Of a stretch of 5,868 nt of DNA, positions 1-4,923 are shown one piece after another. A program made the position numbers and the translations under genes. The notes under the pieces are model-generated. The model searched no databases. It was not told the origin of the DNA and saw only the letters and a program-made list of their open reading frames with translations. How positions within the stretch are numbered: position 1 is the stretch's first letter; each line of letters begins with the position of its first letter. This DNA is from Halobacteriales archaeon QS_9_67_15 (lineage in GTDB: Archaea; Halobacteriota; Halobacteria; Halobacteriales; Haloarculaceae), in NCBI GenBank assembly GCA_003023165.1, contig PXSD01000079.1, forward strand, positions 1 through 5,868, in the 5' to 3' direction.

Positions 1-23
1 TGAAAGGGCGAGACGTGCGTGGC

Positions 24-70
24 GCGACCGAAGGGAGCGCCACGACTGGCGAGCGGCGACCGAAGGGAGC
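24..70. repeat. 15-bp direct repeat, GC-rich haloarchaeal intergenic type
   Basis: The 15-mer GCGACCGAAGGGAGC occurs twice, at 24-38 and 56-70, with starts 32 bases apart. Purine-rich words of the 'GACCGAAGGGAGC' kind are common at gene ends and between genes in haloarchaea. Translations through them give low-complexity Arg/Glu/Gly/Ser strings, which argues against coding. Function unknown. Confidence 0.75.
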
Positions 71-78
71 CGCGCGAC

Positions 79-151
79 CGGGTCGAGGGCTTTCACCGTT
101 CAATCCCATCTCTGGCCTAAAATACGAGAGCGAGCGGGTCGAGGGCTTTCA
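79..151. repeat. 17-bp direct repeat pair
   Basis: The 17-mer CGGGTCGAGGGCTTTCA occurs at 79-95 and again at 135-151, a spacing of 56 bases. The similarity continues weakly on both sides (GCGAC/GCGAG before, CCG/TCG after). Together with the repeat pair just upstream it forms a short repetitive block at the edge of an AT-richer island. No gene is supported between 1 and 293; the bases from 152 to 293 hold nothing else I can identify. Confidence 0.75.
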
Positions 152-296
152 TCGCTCGTCCCTGTCAGTACGTACAACAGAGAGTGTCATACATGGTTCA
201 CATACCCGTTCTTCGCTCTCTTGATTCGCTCAGTGCAGTATGTGTTTGTAGCAATTTGTTGGTGGGGTTTGCAAGCGATGTAAGAGTCAGTAGATG

Positions 297-457
297 CGCT
301 GGACAGCAACGGGATTAGAGGCTATCCTTAACCTCCGTCTGGTGAAGTACGCTGATCCAGACCACTACCAGGCGTTCCTTGCCGAGCTATTCTAGGATCA
401 ATCAAAACAATAATCAACTGTGAACTCTCAGTTGAGACAACTAGGGGTAAAGTCTAG
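297..457 (+). pseudogene. C-terminal remnant of a haloarchaeal transposase, frameshifted
   Basis: From 297 one frame reads RWTATGLEAILNLRLVKYAD, then PDHYQAFLAELF, and stops at 393-395. Shifting at about 393 into the frame that starts at 395 continues as GSIKTIINCELSVETTRGKV with a stop at 455-457. The two pieces together look like the C-terminal tail of a haloarchaeal insertion-sequence transposase, with the typical 'TGLEAIL..RLVKYADP.HY..F' and '..TRGKV' ends. The family is recalled from general familiarity and not verified; an ISH6/ISNCY-like element is one possibility. The N-terminal and catalytic parts are absent: a stop (TAG, 291-293) lies directly upstream, and nothing transposase-like was seen before it. 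The element cannot be active. A 7-bp inverted repeat (414-420/429-435) lies inside the remnant and is probably incidental. Confidence 0.6.
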
Positions 458-523
458 ACGGCTTTGTGACGGGACCAACGAACTAGTCAAGAAAAAGACT
501 GCAAAAATCCTCTCAGCATATAT

Positions 524-814
524 ATGAACACTAAAACACTCCATGGGTTGCTCGCAAGACGAGAAATAGCATCGGGCCTATTTTTCCTCGGTGTTGTGCT
601 GATCCCGGCCGGGTTCGTGATTTTCAATGCTGGAAGAACAGTGATGAAATGTTCTCCTAAAGCCACGGGCTCGTTCGGTATCGAAGCGATATACGGAGCG
701 ATATTAATCGTGACGGATGGTTGCAATTTATATGAAGTGCCGTTCCTCAGTATCTTTGGAGCCGTGTTAGCTGTTCTTATCTTGGGATATGTCGTAGCAC
801 AGCGCGTCCAGTGA
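524..814 (+). CDS. Small two-helix membrane protein, unknown function
   Basis: This encodes a 96-residue protein that I do not recognise. The N-terminus carries Arg12-Arg13, followed by a hydrophobic segment at about 18-36, a polar loop at about 37-71 and a second hydrophobic segment at about 73-92, ending with a short polar tail. By the positive-inside rule both ends should be cytoplasmic and the loop outside. The loop carries the only two cysteines (43 and 67), which could form a disulfide. Codon use is AT-richer and the protein less acidic than those of the downstream genes, consistent with the island it lies in and with horizontal acquisition. ATG 524 is the first start after the upstream stop at 467-469. 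No Shine-Dalgarno sequence is visible, and the AT-rich run at 517-525 overlaps the start, so the promoter is uncertain. The intact frame and the clean transmembrane pattern favour a real gene over chance. Confidence 0.6.
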   Translation: MNTKTLHGLLARREIASGLFFLGVVLIPAGFVIFNAGRTVMKCSPKATGSFGIEAIYGAILIVTDGCNLYEVPFLSIFGAVLAVLILGYVVAQRVQ

Positions 815-1414
815 CGGTTGTGTAGTTGAACCGGGAAATAACGACATCACTCCTTGCGGCGATCAGCGTCCACAGGTACCCCAGTGCAGTATTCTGATCC
901 CTACAAATAGTGCTTAGAATACTCCAAAGAAGACTGTTGTTGGTACCCGAGAGCATGTTCCTGTGGTCCCTTGATCGTGAACAAGGAAATGAAACCGAGC
1001 ATCTCGGTTTCGAATACGTCGCGCGGAGTATCTTGGTCCAACTACCCGAAACCGAATGATCGATATGCATACGCACTGAGCAGGAAATTCATAATCTCCG
1101 GTCCTGAAATCAAACACCTTGTGAGCCAGCGAGCATCACGAACGCGTACAGACCGCCAGAGGGGTCACTGAAGACGAATCTTCGAGTGCATATTGCATGA
1201 AGTAGTTCTTTCCGGCAGTATACATGGGTGAACCAGCGTGGCGGTCGTCCAACTGCAGTCTGTCCACGCGACCGGGCCAGACCGACAGACGGAGTCGTCA
1301 ATACGAGGGTGGAATCGGTCCTCCGAGGGGAGTTCGGGGGGACGGCCGACCAGACACCACACGGACGGCGAGACCCGAAACACCGAAGTCGGCGAGCGAG
1401 CCACACCACACAAG
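815..1414. other. Long stretch without a convincing gene
   Basis: About 600 bases follow the small membrane gene. To about 1225 the DNA is AT-richer and all six frames are short or lack haloarchaeal codon bias. From about 1230 it is GC-rich, but the open frames there give Arg/Gly/Thr-rich low-complexity translations. A 49-codon plus-strand frame from GTG 910 to 1059 has a mildly protein-like, acidic end but no recognised relatives. The only distinct structure is the hairpin at 991-1011. I read the area as mobile-element debris joining core DNA. Confidence 0.5.
991..1011. repeat. 9-bp perfect hairpin
   Basis: GAAACCGAG (991-999) and CTCGGTTTC (1003-1011) are perfect reverse complements around a 3-base loop. 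No T-run follows on the plus strand; on the minus strand the stem is followed by ATTTCC. It could be a terminator-like hairpin or a protein-binding site, or it may be incidental. Confidence 0.5.
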
Positions 1415-1828
1415 ATGACACCGACGTTGCCCGGGGAGGCCGAGGCGTGGGCCGACCAGTTACAGGCGCGACTCAACGACCGGAAGGCGTTCGTCGAGGC
1501 CGCCGCGGGGTTCGACGCCACCTTCCGGTTCGACATCCTGCCAGACGACCGTTACGACGGAAACCCGCTCACGCTCACCGTTGTCGTTACAGACGGTGCC
1601 TACGTGGCCGCACGCGGGAGCGACCCCGACGCGGAGTACGACTTCGGGCTGCGCGGCCCCTACGAGGCGTGGGTCGAATTGCTGGAGGACGAGGTCGAGG
1701 TCACCGAGGCGGTCATGGGCGGGACTTTCGAGTTCGAAGGGTCGGAGATGCGACTACTGAACCATCGCGACGCCGTCACGGAGCTCGTCCGGGCGGCCCA
1801 GAGCGTCGAGACAGACTACGAGTACTGA
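1415..1828 (+). CDS. SCP2 sterol-carrier-domain-like protein
   Basis: This is a 137-residue acidic, soluble protein with the layout of a stand-alone SCP2 (sterol carrier protein 2) domain. An N-terminal helix (about 6-31) is followed by strands around FRFDI (37-41) and LTLTVVV (52-58). Then come the family-like segment YDFGLRGPYEAWVELL (75-90) and the VMGGTFEFEG stretch (100-109), and a closing helix (119-131). SCP2 domains bind hydrophobic ligands such as lipids or acyl groups in a tunnel; the ligand in haloarchaea is not known to me. ATG 1415 is preferred over an in-frame ATG at 1238, because the 59 extra residues would be Arg/Ser/Thr-rich low complexity and the family core begins just after 1415. 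No Shine-Dalgarno or clear TATA box precedes it. It stands alone, followed by 183 bases before the next gene. No signal peptide or membrane segment is visible, so it should be cytoplasmic. Confidence 0.75.
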   Translation: MTPTLPGEAEAWADQLQARLNDRKAFVEAAAGFDATFRFDILPDDRYDGNPLTLTVVVTDGAYVAARGSDPDAEYDFGLRGPYEAWVELLEDEVEVTEAVMGGTFEFEGSEMRLLNHRDAVTELVRAAQSVETDYEY

Positions 1829-1830
1829 TA

Positions 1831-1902
1831 CGGATTATTGTAGATTATTTCCGGATTGCGCCTGGGGGTCGGCGCGTACCGGTAAATCGCTACAATAATC
1901 CG
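1831..1902. repeat. Perfect 13-bp inverted repeat, AT-rich
   Basis: CGGATTATTGTAG (1831-1843) and CTACAATAATCCG (1890-1902) are perfect reverse complements, separated by 46 bases. The 7-mer GATTATT also repeats directly at 1833-1839 and 1843-1849, so the word occurs three times counting the inverted copy. The left arm starts two bases after the SCP2-like gene's stop codon, and its T-rich run (1836-1850) could serve as an archaeal terminator. The arms could also be paired operators or the ends of a tiny insertion; no flanking target duplication is seen. Confidence 0.7.
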
Positions 1903-1907
1903 CATGA

Positions 1908-1930
1908 CTCGGTCGGCCGATCCGACCGAG
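1908..1930. repeat. 9-bp GC-rich hairpin
   Basis: CTCGGTCGG (1908-1916) and CCGACCGAG (1922-1930) are perfect reverse complements with a 5-base loop. The hairpin lies between the 13-bp inverted repeat and the direct repeat. No T-tract follows it, so a regulatory or structural role is as likely as termination. Confidence 0.6.
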
Positions 1931-1948
1931 GACGCCCCGGTCGAGGGT

Positions 1949-1982
1949 TCGTACTGAAACGGGTAGCGTCGTACTGAAACGG
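1949..1982 (+). promoter_or_regulatory. Tandem 14-bp direct repeat ending in the promoter
   Basis: TCGTACTGAAACGG occurs at 1949-1962 and 1969-1982, with a spacing of exactly 20 bases, about two helical turns. The second copy runs straight into the TTAAGT box of the next gene and supplies its purine-rich BRE-like GAAAC; the first copy is followed by GTAGCG and has no TATA-like box. The arrangement suits a regulator binding the same face of the helix, or a promoter-proximal duplication. Confidence 0.65.
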
Positions 1983-1988
1983 TTAAGT
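1976..1988 (+). promoter_or_regulatory. Leaderless archaeal promoter (BRE/TATA)
   Basis: GAAAC (1976-1980) followed by TTAAGT (1983-1988) matches the haloarchaeal BRE/TATA pattern. The box centre is about 27 bases before ATG 2012, which places transcription initiation at or next to the start codon. Confidence 0.65.
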
Positions 1989-2011
1989 CCCGGCCGACGG
2001 CAGGGGGAGAC

Positions 2012-2200
2012 ATGATGGACAAACTCGGCGCGGCCGGTATCGGTGGCATCCTCGTGATCCTCGGCGGGATCGGACTCCTCGCGTGGGTCGACCCGCTGAT
2101 CGCCGCCGGCATCGGCCTCGTCGTCGCCGGGCTCGGCCTCGTCCTCTACGGACTCGTCACGAACGTCCTCGCCTCTTTCGGCATGGGCGGCATAGTTTAA
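2012..2200 (+). CDS. Small glycine-rich two-helix membrane protein
   Basis: This encodes a 62-residue protein made almost entirely of two transmembrane helices, at about 8-26 and 29-49, joined by a tight Asp-Pro turn (27-28). The helices are rich in small residues (Gly 11, 12, 18, 19, 21, 33, 35, 40, 42), which favours close helix packing and self-association. The overall pattern, a short MxDKLG start, two Gly-rich helices and a G(L)VTNVLxSFGM tail, resembles a conserved haloarchaeal small membrane family; I tentatively recall it as DUF7470-like but cannot verify this. Function unknown. The gene has a well-placed TATA box, so ATG 2012 fits a leaderless message. The second ATG at 2015 is also possible, with GGGGGA at 2003-2008 as a Shine-Dalgarno-like sequence. 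Its 3' end faces the tail of a decayed minus-strand gene. Codon use is typical of the host. Confidence 0.8.
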   Translation: MMDKLGAAGIGGILVILGGIGLLAWVDPLIAAGIGLVVAGLGLVLYGLVTNVLASFGMGGIV

Positions 2201-2227
2201 GACAGCCGCCTTAGCTGCCGCGGTCAC

Positions 2228-2613
2228 CGACGACCGCTCGCGCTCCCCGCCGACGGCGTAGCCGACGCCGCAGAGGACGACGACGAACGCGACCGACGTG
2301 AGCAGTTACGCGACGATGAATCGCGTCTCGTTCGGCGGTGCGATCAGGCACGCCCAGAGCCTCCGGCTCGCCGGAAACAGCCGGTGTGGAACGCCCGGTA
2401 CTCGCTCCGGAGCGCGAGCGCCGGCTCGGGGGCGCTCGTGGCGAGCGCGCCGGCCGCCGGACCGAACCCGCGGTAGCCCGCGTCCGCTGCGACGACGCCC
2501 AGCGCGACGGCGAGATAGTAAGGCGCGTTCGGCCAGAGCCAGCCGGGCGGGAGAACGAGCCGGTGCGTGACGGAGACCGCGACGCTGGACCAGGGCCACG
2601 GACGCGACCGCAT
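2228..2613 (-). pseudogene. Decayed small membrane protein gene
   Basis: Reading leftward from ATG 2613, the frame gives a protein-like start with a hydrophobic segment (PYYLAVALGVVAADAG), then SEYRAFHTG at about 2380. There the frame turns into low complexity and stops at 2344. One net base off, the next frame continues sensibly as LFPASRRLWACLIAPPNETR then FIVA, meets TAA at 2308-2306, and goes on in the same frame as LLTSVAFVVVLCGVGYAVGG, a clear transmembrane helix. A missing base near 2380 and a single-base change of a Tyr codon to TAA would explain the break. The original C-terminus cannot be placed; 2228 is approximate. The gene lies 86 bases after the DUF460 stop on the same strand, so it may have been its downstream partner. 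I do not recognise the family. The defects could also be sequencing or assembly errors. Confidence 0.55.
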
Positions 2614-2699
2614 GAGTGACAGGTGATAGCGCGTTCCGGGACGACAGAGATGCGAGTGGTCGACCCGAGAGACCGGACGGCGAGCGGGCGACCGAGCGG

Positions 2700-4623
2700 T
2701 CAGTCGCTCTCGCCGCGGTCGCCGGCGCGGTGTTCGCTGATGAGGCGGTCGACCATCTGCGCGTTCTGCTCGCGCTCGCGCTCCTCGGCGCGGTCCTCCC
2801 AGTCCCCGATAGCGGCCTCGATCTCTCGCTCGCGGGCGACCGCCAGTTCGTCGACCTCCTGGACGGTCACCGTGTCGGCGGACGCGACGGGCACGTCGTG
2901 TTTGAACAGGATCTCGTCGGCGACGTCGGAGAGGCCGCCGTTGCGGAGGACGATCTTCGGGTCGACGTCGACGATCTTGTCGGCGGTCGAGGCGCCGGCG
3001 CCGGAGGCGTCGCGGAACAGGATCACGTCGTCCTCGGCGAGTCCGAAGCGCTCGCTGGCGTCGTCGATGGCGTCGCTGGTGAACTGCTCGACGACCTTCA
3101 CCGGGACGAGCCCCTGTTTCGTTTCGGCGACGTCCGAGAAGTTCGAGTGGTCGAGCTTCCAGAGCGCTTTCAGCCGTTCGAGTTTATCCTCCAGTTCGTC
3201 GATTCGCTCGTCTTTCTCGTCGATCTCGCCGTTGAGTCGGCGGTTCTCTCGCTCCAGTCGGGTGACCTCGCGGTCCTTGCGGGCCTCGACGCGGGTCTCG
3301 CTGCGGGCCTCGCTGAGCTTGCGCTCGTAGTCGTCGATCTCGGCGTCCTTCTCGGCGACGGTCTCCTCCAGACTCTCGACGTGGGACTGTAACTGGGCGA
3401 CCTGGGATTCGAGCTGCGAGATCCGTTTCTGCTCGGGCGACTGCTCGTTGTCCGGTTGCGTGGACTCCTCGGTGTCGCCGCCGCCGTCGTCCCGGAGGTC
3501 TTCGAGGACGGTCTCGACGCTCTCCTCGCCGGCGACGACGCGGGCGACGACCGGGCCGACCTCCTGGCCGGGCGGGACCTTCGCTGCGATGCGGTCGAAC
3601 TGGTCTTTGTGGGTGTCGAACGCGCCGAAAGCGGCGGCCATGGCGTCGCGTTCGTGGTCGTTGTCGTAGCCCTCCTCGCGGGTGCGGTGTTGCTTGACGT
3701 CGACGGGGAGGTCCCGGTCGGGCGTCCAGCCGGCGGCGTCGAACGACCGGCGGAGTTTCTCGACGGTCTCGGGCATCGGCGTCACGTCGGCGGCGACGAT
3801 GACGGGGCGACCGCGTTCGACGACCCACTCGGTCACCTCGGCGTTGTCGGCTGTGCGCGTGCTGAGGACGTCCAGCACCTCGCCGTCGAGGCCGACGATG
3901 GCGACGGCGGTGGTGGTGCCGGGGTCGACGCCGACGACGACGTGGTCGCGGCGCTTGGCGAGCGGGCGGAACTCGATGCCGTCGCGGCGGACGCGCTCGA
4001 CCTCCACGCGCACGTCGCCGGCCCGGACGTTCGAGACCGGGATGTCCTGCGGGCGGCCCTCGACGGTGAAGACGGCGTTGGAGAACCCGCCGTACTTCTC
4101 GGTCACGTCGCGCTCGTGGTCCAGTCCGGCGTCGTCCAGTTCGGACTCGACCTCGCGGGTGCGCCGTTTGACGGAGCCGTGAATGCGGGACCTTCACCTC
4201 GGTCTCGTCGGTGAACGCCGAGACGACCTGGCCGACGTTCTTCGCGGCCAGTCGAGCGGCGGCCTCGGCTTCCTTCGTCGGGTCCTTGCCGTAAGGCACG
4301 TCGTGGCGGTTGGCGACCCGAGAGAGCGGCTCGGGCCGTTCGGCCCCCGTGACCTGCACCAGCGTCGTCTCGTCGGGAAGTTCGCCCAGGAAGTGGACGA
4401 GGGCGTCCTTGTTCTCCGCGAGTTCGTACATGTTGTCGGTGGCGACGATGGCGGGCTGCTCGTCGTGTATCAGCCGGCGGAGCTTCCGCCGGGAGACCAC
4501 GTCGCGGTCGACGTGCTCGCCGTCGAACGCGACCAGCGCGTACGAGACATCCCCGCGCACGTCGCCGCTCTGGACATCCACCCCGAAGACGACGGCGTCC
4601 AGCGCACTCGTTCGCGTGCTCAC
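2700..4623 (-). pseudogene. COG2433/DUF460 RNase H-fold protein, broken by one frameshift
   Basis: This archaeal family combines RuvC/YqgF-like RNase H fold domains with a coiled coil; nuclease activity is predicted from the fold and the biological role is unknown. The restored protein would be 640 residues. Residues 1-137 form an N-terminal module with FGVDVQSGD (Asp16) and VATDN (Asp63). A linker holds RIHGSVKRRTREVE. The second module has VVVGVDPGTTTAVAIVG (Asp233), VAADVTP (Asp279) and HERDAMAAAFGAF (Asp326), a plausible acidic metal-binding set. A Glu/Arg-rich coiled coil spans about 394-487, a C-terminal domain about 488-590, then a charged tail. The frame runs cleanly from GTG 4623 to codon 145 (ending at 4189), then must skip one base (4188) to resume at 4187. 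A TGA at 4196-4194 closes the downstream frame, so the crossing point is tight. Removing one G from the G tract 4187-4189 repairs it. GTG 4623 is supported by the TATA box 27 bases upstream. Confidence 0.88.
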
Positions 4624-4647
4624 GAGACGTGGTACGCAACAGGCGAA

Positions 4648-4653
4648 TATAAA
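4648..4653 (-). promoter_or_regulatory. TATA box for the DUF460 gene
   Basis: On the minus strand TTTATA (plus-strand TATAAA, 4648-4653) is centred about 27 bases before GTG 4623. That is the spacing of a leaderless haloarchaeal transcript. It favours GTG 4623 over a longer in-frame extension reaching 4815. Confidence 0.7.
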
Positions 4654-4710
4654 CCCGACGCGGCGTCTCCCGAAGTCGACCGCCCTTCGGTGGGCCGCTC
4701 CCACTCCTGT

Positions 4711-4748
4711 CGGTTCTCCCGGAACAGAAATGGCTGTGCCGGGAACCG
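4711..4748. repeat. Bulged 10-bp inverted repeat in the divergent intergenic region
   Basis: CGGTT-CT-CCCGG (4711-4722) pairs with CCGGGAACCG (4739-4748): ten base pairs with a two-base bulge and a 16-base loop. It lies roughly in the middle of the 300-base region between the DUF460 and aldo/keto reductase starts, where no gene is supported. It could be a regulator site, an RNA hairpin or chance. Confidence 0.4.
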
Positions 4749-4869
4749 CCGCTACACCACGGAACTGACAGCGATCGATCACGTCAACGATTGTCAAAGT
4801 GCGGGTCGTTACCACAGAGCCCCGTTACCGTCCGCAGATCCGCCGCCAGTCGTCATAGGCGCGGCCGTT

Positions 4870-4893
4870 CGACCGAACTTCCGCGAGCGGTCG
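4870..4893. promoter_or_regulatory. Dyad abutting the aldo/keto reductase TATA box
   Basis: CGACCG (4870-4875) and CGGTCG (4888-4893) are reverse complements separated by 12 bases. The right arm ends one base before the TATA-like TTTTAC, covering the BRE region, where a bound protein would affect TFB entry. The arms are short and use words common in this GC-rich genome. Confidence 0.35.
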
Positions 4894-4899
4894 TTTTAC
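4894..4899 (+). promoter_or_regulatory. TATA box for the aldo/keto reductase gene
   Basis: TTTTAC at 4894-4899 is the only T/A-rich hexamer in this GC-rich stretch and is centred about 27 bases before ATG 4924. This predicts a leaderless transcript and supports that start codon. Confidence 0.6.
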
Positions 4900-4906
4900 C
4901 TGCGTC

Positions 4907-4920
4907 CGAACGCTCGTTCG
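4907..4920. promoter_or_regulatory. Near-palindrome between TATA box and start codon
   Basis: CGAACG-CT-CGTTCG is a dyad with perfect 6-bp arms and a 2-base centre. It lies between the TATA box and ATG 4924, inside the footprint of the initiation complex, which is the classic place for an archaeal repressor operator. No regulator gene is visible in the window. Confidence 0.4.
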
Positions 4921-4923
4921 CGT

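Noticed and set aside
2..283. Plus-strand frame open from the window start to TAA at 281-283
   Set aside because: No start is visible in the frame, the first half is repeat-derived low complexity, and the second half shows no recognisable domain. A gene tail cannot be fully excluded.
414..435. 7-bp inverted repeat TCAACTG/CAGTTGA
   Set aside because: It lies inside the transposase-tail reading frame and is short enough to be incidental.
910..1059. 49-codon plus-strand frame from GTG 910 with an acidic end
   Set aside because: Too short, no promoter, no recognised family, and it contains the 991-1011 hairpin. It may be a fragment, but the evidence is weak.
1228..1977. 249-codon plus-strand frame overlapping the SCP2-like gene
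   Set aside because: Arg/Gly-rich shadow in another frame; the SCP2-like frame has family-like motifs and acidic composition.
2616..3392. Long plus-strand open frame opposite the DUF460 gene
   Set aside because: It is the antisense shadow of the coiled-coil and C-terminal region. The translation is a Val/Asp/Leu-rich string typical of reversed GC-rich codons.
3184..4180. Arg/Pro-rich continuation of the N-terminal DUF460 frame
   Set aside because: After the frameshift this frame gives Arg/Gly/Pro low complexity while the other frame carries the real RNase H domain.
3456..4214. 252-codon plus-strand open frame
   Set aside because: Another antisense shadow of the DUF460 gene, with repetitive Asp/Val/Gly composition.
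4640..4900. Possible tRNA or other structured RNA in the divergent intergenic region
   Set aside because: No T-loop GTTCRANNC motif or cloverleaf pairing was found; only simple dyads are present.
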